DNA from: Ianthella basta
Taxonomy: Eukaryota; Porifera; Demospongiae; Verongiida; Ianthellidae
Length of the DNA: 64,000 bases
Direction of reading: 5' to 3'
Assembly (NCBI GenBank): GCA_964019415.1
Contig: OZ025884.1
Coordinates: forward strand, 6,100,733 to 6,164,732
Part shown: positions 48,701-60,780 of the stretch, piece after piece
Layout of the letters: the number at the start of each line of letters is the position of its first letter
Position numbering within the stretch: position 1 is the stretch's first letter
Notes under the pieces: model-generated
Database searches by the model: none
What the model saw: only the letters and a program-made list of their open reading frames with translations
Told to the model about the DNA's origin: nothing
Position numbers and translations under genes: made by a program

Positions 48701-51063
48701 AGGTCTCGTAAACACGTGTGGACCTACGCAGCAGGGCTGCAGGAGGACGCTAACCACCATGGTGATGCCTGTCCTTGCGGGAAAGTTCCTGGTAACCTAC
48801 CACCTTACTTTGTTGGTGACAACTACTATTGTGAGTCTGCCAATCAAGGGCCTTGGGAGCCAAGGTGGTATCTCCATGATCCCTTGTGGGATGGACACGG
48901 CTGTCCCCGTGGCAACAACTGCTGCGCTAATGCAGGTCTGCCGTGGTTCTGCAGGACACTGCCAACCGAAACAAAAGAAGACATTGAGGTGCGACTGTGC
49001 TGCAACCAAGACCGAGGTGACGAAGACATTGGACTGGAGCTTCTAGAATTGCTCATCTACTAACCAATAAAACTGTGATAGTACACACACATTGGTCATA
49101 ACATTCACTATTACTTCATTACTCTGAGCTTAACTGTAGTCACATTATGTCACACTCTAGTATGGCACATCGATGATTTGTTAGTGCAAACATTTTGCTT
49201 TAACTTGTATGGTGAGTTTGATTGTGAATTAACCACCTCTTTCGCATGTCATATGGCCAAGCTGCACTGAAGTGTGCACAGCAGTATCAACATCATCGCC
49301 TACATACCCATACACATACACCCCATGTGGTATGATTTCAACACAGATTCATACATGGAAACCCAACTAAACTGAACTCATGACTACCTCCTTGTACACA
49401 TAGACTACATTTACATGAAGCACTTGTGAGGACAAAACAGGCAGGCTCACAGACAAATTATAGATAGATGGGGAGACAGACAGACAGGTACGTAGAGAGA
49501 TAGGTAGACAGACGGGTAGACAGACTGGTAGACAGACTGGCAGACACAGTGCATGACAGCCAGGAGGTCTCACTTCATACTCCTGTTCTTCTCCTTCAAC
49601 CTGCTGCTGACTGTTTCGTGCAGGGTTTTCCACTCCCCCACACGATGCCGCAGCTGCAGCTCATGAGTGGCCCTGTAGTGGCAGTGGTGGTACACCTAGT
49701 CCACTGTATAGACAAGCAACACACCACACACACATGCAAGCAGCATGCACACTCATGAGTCACCCCTGATCCCCACCTCTCTTCAAGTAGTGTAGCCTCC
49801 CTCTCCTTCTCTGCATCACCATCTTTCTTTAGCCTCTCTAAATCATATTGCTGGACAGCCAGAAGCAGTATGACAGGATATGATGGAAATAACCACATAA
49901 TATGTAAATTTATTGCACACATGTGCCATACACACCATCTTCTCTGAAGACTTCTTTGCTTCCACCTTTTCCTTCTCATGTCTGGTTTTACTCATGACCA
50001 GGTCATTGACAGTCTGCACCAGCTCAGAGATCTACATACGTACATATAAAGATAGTAGGAGCAAGTGGCAATAAGAAAACACAGCAGTGTGATGCAGTAA
50101 GTGCATTGTGCCTGCTGATACAAAGACACACCTCCTGCTCTGTTTCATTCAACTGCTTTTCCTTTTCAGATTTAGCGTTCTCAATACCACTGTAGAGAAT
50201 GGAAGGAAGAAGCTGCAATACTGAGCAAGGTCATACAGTAGACAGCATTCACCTGCATGTTTGGAACAGGCAATGGGTCCACACAGCACTCCATGTCACC
50301 AGCTACTGATGAACGCATGCACTCACATCATCTCCTTCTTCATGGCTTCAATCTCCTTGGCGAGCGCTTGAGGCCCACTGCGCACCTTCACCAAGTCATC
50401 CTGCAAGGCCAGAACAGAAGTGATTGAGGGAGAAGGAAACACACAGCCACATAGCACCCTCCTCCTATAACCAAACGGCTGTGAAATCATGGACTCCAAC
50501 TGCTCACACCTTCAGGCTATTCTCTGCCTGCTCCAAGTCTGTCAGTTCTGCCTTTAGCTGGTCCATCTTCTTCTGCTGGGTAACCATCTCATCCTTCAGG
50601 TGCGTCACATCCTCCCAGCCCTGTGCGTCACATATGCACATACATACACACATCACATACGTACAAGCACAAACACCATCAGAGTACTGTACCTAATCTA
50701 TACCATGTGTAATCACATACTGGCTGTCTTTCCCAACAAAGACCACACCATCCACTGCACATACCTTCTTGACACTGAATTGAAGCTCTTCCACCTCATT
50801 AGTCAGCTCTCTCATCTTCTGCTCTGCATCCTACCAAAACCACCACGGGACAGACAACAGATGGCAGAGGAGAGCATTGCTCCATAATGTCACATGTATT
50901 AGACAGAGTTGTGAAAGAGCAACCTCTTGTAGTGTTTACCTCTGGCTTGGGTTGCCGCTGGATCTCACTCTCCACTTCTTTCTTCTCCTCCATCAACCTA
51001 GGCAGGGGAAGTACGTATGTATGCATATTATGCATTATATTGCATTATACTACTCAGAGCTGC

Positions 51064-51158
<95 letters not shown>

Positions 51159-53062
51159 ATATTGTGTCCACTTACAATCTCATCTCATATTCCAATTGCT
51201 CTATTCGCTCTGTGCTCTGAGCCAGGTCATTTTGACACTATGCAATACACACACAGGACAAGAGGTGGCAAGGTATATACGTGTAATGTGTAGTACAAGG
51301 GACAAGAGTGGAGGTACACATCCACTCACCCCCAACATACAACCTACGTATAGCGACATTCATACATGTATAGTACGTACATGTAATATACGCTGTCCAT
51401 AAACACACAGTGGGTATCCCTCAGCATGAATGCACAGCATATATGTATGTACGTATGTACGGTGGAAGACAACCGCCTGTGGCACAGTTCTAACTGATCC
51501 TTACAGAGATGTACGTAGCTGCTCTACAGAGGTAGATTGCATTTTTTTAGTGATACGCACCTGTGGCCAGGGAGGCTGGTTGTTTTAGAGAGGTGGCTGC
51601 CTAACACAGTGGCCATTTTAGACAGGCTCCACTGCACGTATGCACTCACATACGTGTGTATTACACACACACAGTCCAACTAGCTGCCTAGTCTAGCCGC
51701 TAGCCCCTACTTTGTCATCACACTTTTCTTCCGCCCCCGTGCAAAGACAAAGTAGGGGCTAGCGGCTAGACTAACTAGCTGCCATGCCATTACCTTACAC
51801 ATACATACGCACATACCTGTAGCAGTTGCTTCCTGAGACGCCCTGCCTCAGTGTTGGCATTGTCTGGAAACTCATCTGCATGCTCCAACACCTTACGCTG
51901 CTCATTCAATTTCTGCAATGTAGACAGACAGACAGACAGACAGACAGACAACTCAACAGACAGGCGCAAAGACATATACGTGGACACCAAATGCCGCATG
52001 CAGTGTATCTGGAAGGGCTGAAGAGAAAGAAGGCCCACCTTTGACAGCTCTCTGGCATCCACAAGGAGATCCCTCTCTTCCTTTTGTGACCTGCACACCA
52101 AGGTGGAGGAGAGGGGGTATGTGTGATTGCAAGTGAGAGGCACACACTACCCAGACATGGATGGTACCAGCTAAACTACATACGCACATGCGTACACAGA
52201 TATAGCGGGCACCTCACAAACACCTGAAGTGAGGAGGGGACCTTACAACAGATGTTGCACACAAGGCAATACCTAGTGCAGCTACGCACACCATATTCTG
52301 TACATACGTACTAAAGTAGCTGCACCAGGCCAAAATCTGAGAGCAGTGTACTTACATACATGTACATACCTTTGTAGAGCATCCATTAGGGAGAAGAACT
52401 TCCTCTGCAGCCGTGCAGCCTTCTCTGCACTGACCTTATCCGCAGGCAACAGCTACAACAGGGCACAAGACATGAGTGTCATACTCCATAACTATCAACT
52501 TTAAAGTATGCAGGTCAAGTAAAAAGAACAGACCAGCCCACACCCAAACATTGTATGTAACCATATCGTTGTACACTGCCTTGAGCTCACAGCTAGGGAA
52601 TGGGTGGCACGATTCACATGGTCAGGAGTTGCCATGTGAGGTTAGCATGAATTTCCATAATTCTGTATGTATGCAACACGTACACACATACGTACTTACG
52701 CACAGACGCACACATACCATTGCTACATTGAACGACTCCACCATCCCCGCATCTCCCTCAATCACGTGCTGCTGAACAGGAGGCGCAGCAATCAACAAGT
52801 CCTCTTCTTCATCCTCCTCCTCTCCACCTTCCCGCTCCTCCTCCTCCTCCTCCCCCTCCCTCTCTTCTAGCTGTTCTGCAGCCGTTCTGCACTCCGACTC
52901 GTTCTCCCGGGTAGTTCCAGTGCGCTCAGATTCCCCTTGTCCCGCAATACTGCTCCTGTCCGATACATCCTGGCTGAAAGGCTGACTCGATGGTTGAGAG
53001 AAATGCTCTGAGTCCAGAGGAGTGGAAGGGCGACTAGGACTGAGGGAATGCTCGGAAGACAT
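38019..53062 (-). CDS. CCDC146: CCDC146-like coiled-coil protein, 28 exons, 1017 aa
   Basis: Role known from relatives: a centriole/axoneme-associated coiled-coil protein needed for flagella (Chlamydomonas MBO2, mammalian CCDC146). Exons, 3' to 5': 38019-38222, 38537-38707, 38853-38930, 43896-44033, 44366-44491, 44917-45009, 45121-45191, 45416-45524, 45709-45768, 45911-46114, 46334-46415, 46552-46640, 46800-46970, 47179-47274, 47534-47621, 49574-49672, 49777-49850, 49936-50031, 50132-50189, 50327-50400, 50510-50620, 50765-50830, 50940-50997, 51176-51237, 51817-51912, 52039-52090, 52370-52452, 52718-53062. All junctions are AG/GT and phases close to 3054 nt. The N-terminus (1-115) is Ser-rich then Glu-rich; the middle is coiled coil; diagnostic pieces are [13 protein letters not shown] with IFYEKLNLQ (exon 21), [13 protein letters not shown] (exon 26) and the last exon [24 protein letters not shown]. 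Most introns are 80-300 bp; introns 13 and 25 are large. Splicing is predicted, not observed. Confidence 0.93.
41054..41537 (-). mobile_element. Non-autonomous Helitron (484 bp) with precise empty site
   Basis: On the minus strand it begins TCTTATTATAATAAACG and ends with hairpin CCCG AAGGG CGGG plus 11 bases to CTAG. It sits between A (41053) and T (41538). The uninterrupted target TTGCAACTATGACGTGCAC is at about 30721-30740 and a second copy at about 32876-32895. No protein is encoded. The start matches the Helitron at 15415. Confidence 0.9.
42442..42501. repeat. 60-bp GC-rich foldback
   Basis: AAGTAGTTCGAGTT and AACTCGAAATACTT are 14-base inverted ends (one mismatch) around GGGGCGCCCCGGCGCCCC. 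The companion copy in the other tandem unit is 43395-43452. Confidence 0.7.
43395..43452. repeat. 58-bp GC-rich foldback, second copy
   Basis: Same inverted ends as 42442-42501; the core is GGGGCACCCCGGTGCCCC. Its G to A and C to T changes keep the pairing. Confidence 0.68.
45614..45709. repeat. (AC)n microsatellite in CCDC146 intron 20
   Basis: About 95 bp of CA abutting the exon 20 donor (GTGTGTG on the minus strand), so the splice donor lies at the edge of the repeat. Confidence 0.93.
48022..48029 (+). promoter_or_regulatory. TATA box, family copy 7
   Basis: TATATAAG, 157 bp upstream of the ATG, inside CCDC146 intron 13. Confidence 0.7.
48179..49063 (+). CDS. Secreted Cys-rich protein, long subtype, nested in CCDC146 intron 13 (copy 7)
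   Basis: Single-exon gene for 294 aa, colinear with copy 6. It has the signal peptide [82 protein letters not shown] and DIEVRLCC. It lies wholly inside intron 13 of CCDC146 (47622-49573) on the other strand. Because this host gene is intact, this is the best candidate for the founding arrangement from which the other copies, all next to CCDC146 exon relics, were duplicated. AATAAA at about 49067-49072 just after the stop may be too close to act as the polyadenylation signal. Function unknown; extracellular location inferred. Confidence 0.9.
   Translation: MKTISAAAILVSSVLLWQCSVCYGETPCPGLSFTTPATSCRAIYECNSKAASGYYWLITGIPPAVALSRRYCDMERTYDGIKGGWMRVAFWNMADRYTHCPARLTETNPGKRLCIKSVSTGCTSLLYSTHGMYYSRICGRVKGYAYCSPDAFGQDTGPKNIDSAYTDGVSITYGRSRKHVWTYAAGLQEDANHHGDACPCGKVPGNLPPYFVGDNYYCESANQGPWEPRWYLHDPLWDGHGCPRGNNCCANAGLPWFCRTLPTETKEDIEVRLCCNQDRGDEDIGLELLELLIY
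51066..51157. repeat. (AC)n microsatellite in CCDC146 intron 5
   Basis: About 92 bp of CA, ending 19 bp before the exon 5 donor. Confidence 0.95.
51678..51783. mobile_element. Foldback (MITE-like) element with 28-bp perfect arms
   Basis: Arms 51689-51716 and 51746-51773 are exact inverted complements (TAGTCTAGCCGCTAGCCCCT... and reverse), with a 29-base loop. AACTAGCTGCC flanks both sides (51678-51688 and 51773-51783), like a target duplication. It lies in CCDC146 intron 4. Superfamily unknown. Confidence 0.75.
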
Positions 53063-53206
53063 TTTACTCTAGTTTCTATAGAAACGTCAACTTCCTGTCA
53101 CTATAGTGGAAGTCCACATAATTAATTGCAAACATAGAGCACAGTTTATATTGACATTACGAGCCAGAAATGGTATTAATATTGCTTTGATGACGAAATA
53201 GACAAA
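53063..53206. promoter_or_regulatory. Probable bidirectional promoter, CCDC146 / NDUFS7
   Basis: Only 144 bp separate the two start codons. The interval has ETS-like cores in both directions (ACTTCCTG near 53090, GGAAGT near 53109) and no TATA box, as is common in divergent housekeeping promoters. Transcription starts are not visible from sequence. Confidence 0.55.
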
Positions 53207-54649
<1,443 letters not shown>

Positions 54650-55271
54650 CTGCGCAAATGTCATTGTGGAACAGTGTTTTGACGCGTATTTGGTTGTATT
54701 TGTGTCTGCTTAGTACCACTACTTGTGTGTTCATCTCATAGCATATTCATTCTTGTACGTACCTTGGTACTATTCCAAGGCCCTTGTCAGCATGAAAACA
54801 TATTTAATTGCATATCATTAGTGTAAGATGCAAGTATTATTGTGAATGGTAACTGGCTTTATGTTTATGTACGTATGTATATGTGAAGTGATTCATTACA
54901 ATTGGAATCATATTCTATAATACATAGCTGAATAGTCTCATCTTCACCAGTGATGCATACACCTTTGTCCTGAAATGTTAAACTTACATTATTGTTCGCT
55001 AGTAGGCTGTGCTAGCCTCATATCCGACCCTGTTCGCCAGCTGTCATTTCGCTCACCGCCTCCTGTCGCTGGCGGACAGGGTCGGGTATCAGACTAGAGC
55101 CGTGCAGTGTTACCGTACACATGTTTTGAGCAGTTCCGCTTGCCAGATGCTGCATGAAACCTGATCAGAGTGTGGCTGTGCGTACATGTACTGTACATAC
55201 TGCTACTCAGATTGTGCGCTAATGGTATTGCCACTTGCTCCAGCTAACATCATATGTGCATAATTATGTAG
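54650..55271 (+). repeat. NDUFS7 3' flank, duplicated at 62.93 kb
   Basis: Contains the presumed NDUFS7 3' UTR. 54667-55270 is paralogous to about 62925-63600 (GAACAGTGTTTTGA, CCTTGTCAG, GTGATGCATACACC segments). It includes the foldback at 55012-55097. No gene. Confidence 0.6.
55012..55097. mobile_element. Foldback element with ~29-bp arms
   Basis: Left arm 55012-55040 and right arm 55069-55097 are imperfect inverted complements (CTAGCCTCATATCCGACCCT and CTAGTCTGATACCCGACCCT read inward). A degraded relative is at about 58437-58505. Confidence 0.65.
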
Positions 55272-55741
55272 ATTTCTGAGCTGCTTAAGGTTGTCAGTGA
55301 TTTGGTCTCCAGTAAGACCAGACATGAGAAGGAAAGTGTGGAAGCAAAAAAATCTTCAGAGAAGATGGTGTGTGTGTGTGTGCATGCGTGCATGCGCGCA
55401 TGTGCAAATATACATGTAGCTCTTCCATTTCCATCATATCCTGTCATACTGCTTCTGGCTGTCCAGCAATACGATTTGGAGAGACTAAAGAAAGATGGTG
55501 ATGCAGAAAAGGAGAGGGAAGCTACACTACTTGAAGAGAGGTGGACCAGGGGTGACTCATGAGTGTGCATGCTGCTTGCATGTGTGTGTGGTGTGTTGCT
55601 TGTCTATACAGTGGACTAGGTGTACCACCACTGTCACTACAGGGCCACTCATGAGCTGCAGCTGCGGCATCGTGTGGGGGAGTGGACTACCCTGCATGAA
55701 ACAGTCAGCAGCCGGTTGAAGGAGAAGAACAGGAGCATGAA
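55272..55741 (+). pseudogene. CCDC146 exons 11, 12 and 13 copies, plus strand
   Basis: 55272-55367 (96 nt), 55467-55540 (74 nt) and 55643-55741 (99 nt) match exons 11-13 in size, frame and splice borders ([41 protein letters not shown]). No other CCDC146 exons flank them. They are followed after 445 bp by family copy 8 in the same relative orientation as exons 11-13 and copy 7 in the parent gene, so the block is an inverted duplicate. Confidence 0.85.
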
Positions 55742-56185
55742 GTGAGACCTCCTGGCTGGCTGTCTACCTTACCGTGATGTGTCTACTTATCTGTGTACAG
55801 TACTTGTCTGCCTGTCTGTCTACATTCTGCCTGTCTTCATGAGTGTGTTTCATGAAGTTACATGTAGCCCATGTGCAAAAGAATGCAGTCATAAGTTCAA
55901 TATAGTTGGGTTTCCATATATGGAGCTGTGGTGAAAATGGCCTGCATGTGTATGTATGTGTATGCAGGCAATAATTTAGTCCACCTTGGTCATGTGACAT
56001 GCAGAGGAAGAAAATTTGCTTGCAATCAAATTTAGCATACAAGCTAAAGCAATGTGTTTGCACTAACAAAATGCCATGTCAGTGTGCCATACTAGAATGT
56101 GATGTAATACCACAGTCTAACTCAGAGTAATGAAGTAATAGTGAAAGTTACAACCAAGGTGTGTTTGGTATCACAGCTTCACTGG

Positions 56186-57091
56186 TTAGTAGATGAGCAA
56201 TTCTAGAAGCTCCACTCCAATGTCTTCGTCACGTCGGTCTTGGTTGCAGCACAAGCGCACCTCAATGTCTTCCTTTGATGCTGCTGGCAGTGTCCTGCAG
56301 AACCACGGCAGACCTGCATTAGCACAGCAGTTGTTGCCATGGGGACAGCCATGCCCATCCCACAGGGGATCATGGAGATACCACCTTGGCTCCCAAGGTC
56401 CTTGATTGGCAGACTCGCAATAGTAGTTGTCACCAACAAAGGATGGTGGTAGGTCACCAGGGACTTTCCCACAAGGACAGGAAAGACCACGGTAGTTAGC
56501 TTCCTCCTGCAGCCCTGCTGCATACGTCCACACGTGCTTACGAGAGCTCCCATATGTGATGGACACACCATCTGTGTAGGCACTGTCAATATTCTTTGGT
56601 CCGGTAGCAATAGCACCAAAGGCATCTGGTGAGTAGTATGCATATCCCTTGATTCTGCCACAAATGCGACTATAGGACATTCCGTGGGTACTGTACAACA
56701 GTGAAGTGCAACCACTAGATGTAGATTTGGTGCACAATCGCTTTCCAGGGTTTGTATATCTCAGCCGAGTTGGGCACCTTGTTTGACTATCTGCCATGTT
56801 CCAATAGGCCACTCTCATCCAGCCTCCCTGGATACCGCAGTGACTTGTTTCCATATCACAATACTGCCTTGACAAGGACACCGCCGGAGGACTTCCAGTG
56901 ATCAGCCAGTAATACCCTGATGTAGCCTTTGGATTGCACTCATATATCGCTCGGCAGGAAGTGGCTGGGTTGGTGTAGCTGAGGCCCAGCCACTGACAGA
57001 CAGACTGGCAAGGTGTGTGTCCGTAGCAGACAGAACACTGCCACAAAAGGACTGAGCTGATGAGAATAGCTGCAGCTGAGAATGTCTTCAT
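56186..57091 (-). CDS. Secreted Cys-rich protein, long subtype with 7-residue insert (copy 8)
   Basis: Single-exon gene for 301 aa. After the signal peptide ([24 protein letters not shown]) it has HTPCQSVCQWLGLSYTN, seven residues longer than the other long copies and adding a cysteine. Then come [58 protein letters not shown] and DIEVRLCC as in the family. The frame is fully open. It follows CCDC146 exon 11-13 relics. Function unknown; probably secreted. Confidence 0.9.
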   Translation of the reverse strand: MKTFSAAAILISSVLLWQCSVCYGHTPCQSVCQWLGLSYTNPATSCRAIYECNPKATSGYYWLITGSPPAVSLSRQYCDMETSHCGIQGGWMRVAYWNMADSQTRCPTRLRYTNPGKRLCTKSTSSGCTSLLYSTHGMSYSRICGRIKGYAYYSPDAFGAIATGPKNIDSAYTDGVSITYGSSRKHVWTYAAGLQEEANYRGLSCPCGKVPGDLPPSFVGDNYYCESANQGPWEPRWYLHDPLWDGHGCPHGNNCCANAGLPWFCRTLPAASKEDIEVRLCCNQDRRDEDIGVELLELLIY

Positions 57092-57255
57092 GGCTTTTGT
57101 CTGGTTGTTCTTTGGTAGCGCTCAATAGTGTTTTGTTGCTTGGCAGTGAAGACAGCAGAACTGTTCCACTCTTCTAAGCACTGCTGGAGGATGCTTCTTG
57201 AAGATTCTCTTGTATTCTGAAGTAACTTGGACTGAAGTTGCTCTTACGTGGCTTT

Positions 57256-57263
57256 CTTATATA
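57256..57263 (-). promoter_or_regulatory. TATA box, family copy 8
   Basis: TATATAAG on the minus strand, about 165 bp upstream of the ATG at 57091. Confidence 0.68.
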
Positions 57264-57299
57264 GAAGTAGAGTGAGGGTGTTTACAGATTCCTGAATGT

Positions 57300-58667
57300 T
57301 CAGGTATGCACTTCACATGCACCCATCTTGTACCTCTGCTGTACACCCCACCCCTTCTGCCCTCCTATCTGACTCTGCATACCGGGCACCTAATTTCTTT
57401 TTACGTTGGTATTTACCCTACCATGTAGCTATAGAGTAATCAATTAATTTCATGAAGGGTTTAATTGTAGAATGGTACATATATTCATTGACCTGTTCCC
57501 CACTCTGCTGCAGTGTAGTCTCATATAGCCCAGATTGCTTCTCCCCTCCTTTTTACATTTTAACATCATCAGTTTTGTGCAATAGCAGAAATGAAGGAAG
57601 GGTCTTTGGCTACACGAGACTAGCTGCATTGAAGGCCCTGCCTTCACATGATGTTCGGGGTATGCTTTGTCTAGCTCTTTCCTCTGATCTGTACATGTGA
57701 CTCCATGGCTTCCACTCTTGCATGCTTCACCACCCCACACTCACCTATACAACACCCCACACCCATGCACCCACACATGTACGAGCACACTCAGGCTGGC
57801 CTGGTGGATGCTGAGTGAAGTAATGTGTGGTGCATCGAGTGGAGGAACAACACCATTTGTAGGCTTGAGATGAAAGCAACCTGGCTGACATCAAGGACAT
57901 GGTCAGTCACCTTGACAACTGCATCTGACAACAAATGACTATCCCCCCACTTTGAGCAAGATGCCTAGCCTTCAATAACAAGTTTACAGCCTGTAAATGA
58001 GTAGAATTTGATTTTGAGGCACTGGAACTATGGTGCCAACCCTGTCTGACCTGGTGGATGAGCTCAGTGCTACCCTATGACCTGCACCATACACATGTAT
58101 GTAAGGTTCAACCATTTTCAGCACTAGCGGAAATTCCTTTCTAAGTAGCAGAGTGCAAACATGCACTAATGAGGACAGTAGGGGGCCCTATGAGACCCTA
58201 TGTAAACAGCTATCATCTGCTCCACCTCTCCTGCATACTGGGTTCAATCATTTTACAAAGAGGGTGCATGTACAGAAGTCCAACTTGCTCTAATTTCTTT
58301 GAACCTACTGTTTGTATGTGTGTGATCACCTGCACCAGGCACATTCTTGTGGTTGCCAAAGCACACAGGATCGAATGAGACTGGTCATTGCACAATGTGT
58401 GTACATACACATGAGTGCCTAATGAATGGAACTTGACCCTGTCTGCTGGACATCATTAATTCGCTGCCTCCAGTGGCTGGCGAACAGGGTCCGATATGAG
58501 ACTAGGACTGTGCAGTGTTTTTAAGCCCTTGCCAGATGATCATGTACTGCTGTACACGTGTGAGACTGTGGCTGTACATGCAATGAACATTCAGTACAGT
58601 ACAGTACAGTACAGTACAGTACTACTGCTCAGACTCCAACTAACAGCATACGTACGTACGTATGTAG
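57300..58667. other. Spacer between family copies 8 and 9
   Basis: Mostly without recognisable features. 58005-58140 carries a fifth copy of the [12 protein letters not shown] segment (minus strand). 58437-58505 is a degraded foldback. 58592-58621 is a short GTACA tandem repeat. No gene is supported. Confidence 0.5.
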
Positions 58668-58777
58668 ATTTCCAAGCTGGTTCTGATTGCATGTCATTGC
58701 AATTGACCTAGTCTGGAGTGAAATCAGACACAAGAAGGAAAGTGACTGTGGAAGTGAAGAAGTCTTCAGAGAAGATG
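58668..58777 (+). pseudogene. Degraded CCDC146 exon 11 copy
   Basis: Homologous to 55272-55367 but with extra bases and lost frame (110 nt). It precedes family copy 9 as exon 11 precedes copy 8. A (GT)n tract follows at 58787-58816. Confidence 0.68.
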
Positions 58778-58778
58778 A

Positions 58779-58820
<42 letters not shown>

Positions 58821-59064
58821 CATTGATGCTTCAGTGTACGTATGTGCAATATACACCTCAGTACTTTGGTCATGTGACATGCAAAGGATCGAAGTGGTTC
58901 ACTTGCAATCAAATTATCCATACAAGCTAAATCAGTGTGTTTGCACTACTAACAAAATGGCAATGTGCCATACTAGAGTGTGATATAATGTGACTACAGT
59001 TCAGCTCAGAGTAATGAAGTAATAGGTTATGACCAGTGTGTGTTTACTATCACAGCATTGTTGG

Positions 59065-59959
59065 TTAGTAGATGAGCAATTCTAGAAGCTCCAATCCGAT
59101 GTCTTCATCCCCTCGGTCTTGGTTGCAGCACAGGCGCACCTCAATGTCTGCCTTTGTTACGGTTGGCAGTGTCCTGCAGAACCACGGTAGACCTGCACTA
59201 GCGCAGCAGTTGTTGCCACGGGGACAGCCGTGTCCATCCCACAGGGGATCGTGGAGATACCATCTTGGCTCCCAAGGCCCTTGATTGGCAGACTCACAAT
59301 AGTAGTTGTTACCGACAAAGGAAGGTGGTAGCCTACCAGGGCTCATTGTGCAAGAACAGGAATTACCTCCACCATTACCGTCCTCCTGCACACCTGCTGC
59401 ATACGTCCACACATGTTTGCGAGGCCTCCCATAGGTGATGGACACACCATCCATGTATCCATTGTCAATATTGTTTGGTCCTGTAACTGGCCCAAAGGCA
59501 TCTGTAGAGGCGTATTGGTATCCCTTTACTCTGCCACAAATGCGACTATAGGACATTCTATGCTATATGGGTACTGTACAGCAGTGAAGTGCAACCACTG
59601 GATACAGATTTGGTGCACAATCGCTTTCCAGGGTTTGTTTCTGTCAGCCAAGTTGGGCACCTTGTTTGCCTATCTGCCATGTTCCAATAGGCCACTCTCA
59701 TCCAGCCTCCCTTGATACCGCAGTGACTTCTTTCCATGTCGCAATACCGCCTCGACAAGGATGTTGCTGGAGGATTTCCAGTGATCAGCCAGTAATACCC
59801 TGATGCAGCATTTGGATTGCACTCATGTATCTCTCGGCATGAAGTGGCTGCAGTGCTTGAGCGCAGACCCAGCTGACAGGGCGTCTCTCCATAGCAGATG
59901 GAACACTGCCACAGCAGGACTGAGCTGACAAGGATGGCTGCAGCTGAAATTGTCTTCAT
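59065..59959 (-). pseudogene. Secreted Cys-rich protein, long subtype, frameshifted (copy 9)
   Basis: From the ATG at 59959 the frame has signal peptide, [28 protein letters not shown] and GGWMRVAYWNMAD. It breaks at about 59560-59570, where CAT-ATA-GCA-TAG replaces the CAC-GGA found in relatives: a net gain of 7 nt gives an immediate stop. The downstream part resumes in another frame at MSYSRICG and stays open to the normal stop (59065). Apart from this lesion the scaffold is intact, so inactivation is recent or a sequencing error. The TATA box (60123-60130, minus) is kept. The central region is the most diverged of the long copies (NGGGNSCSCTMSPGR). Confidence 0.82.
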
Positions 59960-60122
59960 GGTCTTGATTGGTTGTTCCTTGGTAGCGCTCAGTATAGTGT
60001 TTAGTCTCTTGGAGGTGAAGACAGCAGAACTGTTCCACTCATCTAAGCAGTGCTGAAAGTGCTTCTTGAGAATCTCTTGTATTCTGAAGTAGTTTGGAAT
60101 GAAGTTGCTCTTGCACGGCCTA

Positions 60123-60130
60123 CTTATATA
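60123..60130 (-). promoter_or_regulatory. TATA box, family copy 9
   Basis: TATATAAG on the minus strand, about 164 bp upstream of the ATG at 59959. Confidence 0.6.
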
Positions 60131-60504
60131 GGAGTAGAGTTGAGGCGTTTACAGATTCTCTGTGGTCAGAACCTTCCCATGCATCTTCTTGGTCATAGCC
60201 AATCAGCCATCTCTCCTGTGCACCTCACCCTTTGCTCCAGCCTGTATGACTCTGCCACACCACCTAATTTCATTTAAACAGTTTGATATCTTTGGTGATG
60301 TACTTACTCCAACTTCTCTCCTCTGTGTACTTCCTCTCCTGATGCCCTGGACAGTGGTCCGTCAAAGAAAGTTTGTTGTGTACTGAAGTCAGCTACATGC
60401 TTTTGAGTTGATCCAGCATTGCATCGGCAGTCTGTACCTATCATGGTTTGATAGGCTACTTCCTGTATCATTATTTATGTGCACCTGATGAAAACTGGTG
60501 AAGC

Positions 60505-60780
60505 AGGCTGGTGGACCTGTACCCAGTGATTAAATACCTTCAACCCAGTTTGGCCTGTCCAGTGCAGCCGCTAACTGCCAATAACTGACATTTCAACAAC
60601 CTCATGCCTCAAGTTAGGCTCATGGCCTGCCTCCCCCTTATCAACAGTACCTGTTAAAACCACAAGTGTTTCACTGGTGGCGGATACAAGAGAAAGCTTG
60701 TCATTCTCTCATTCATCAGTACCGTATACATCACACATGAGATGAGCCCTAATCAGATGTTCCTGTCTACCTGGTACCTG
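60505..60780 (+). mobile_element. Degenerate solo copy of the 374-bp retrozyme unit
   Basis: In order it shares with the inverted units at 18355-18610: ACCCAGTGAT, GCCTCAAGTTAGGCTC, CTCCCCCTTA, AAACCACAAGTGTTT, GGTGG(A/C)GGATACA, ATCAGTAC and GATGAGCCC(C)TAAT. The ribozyme core is destroyed (ATGAGATGAGCCC instead of CTGATGAGCCC, no GAAAC). It is a single old copy of the same element. Confidence 0.6.

Noticed and set aside
49559-49574. Stop codon after [10 protein letters not shown] as the end of a shorter gene at 49.56 kb
   Set aside because: The TGA is created by reading into the GTGAGA splice donor; splicing to 47621 continues the frame with matching phase.
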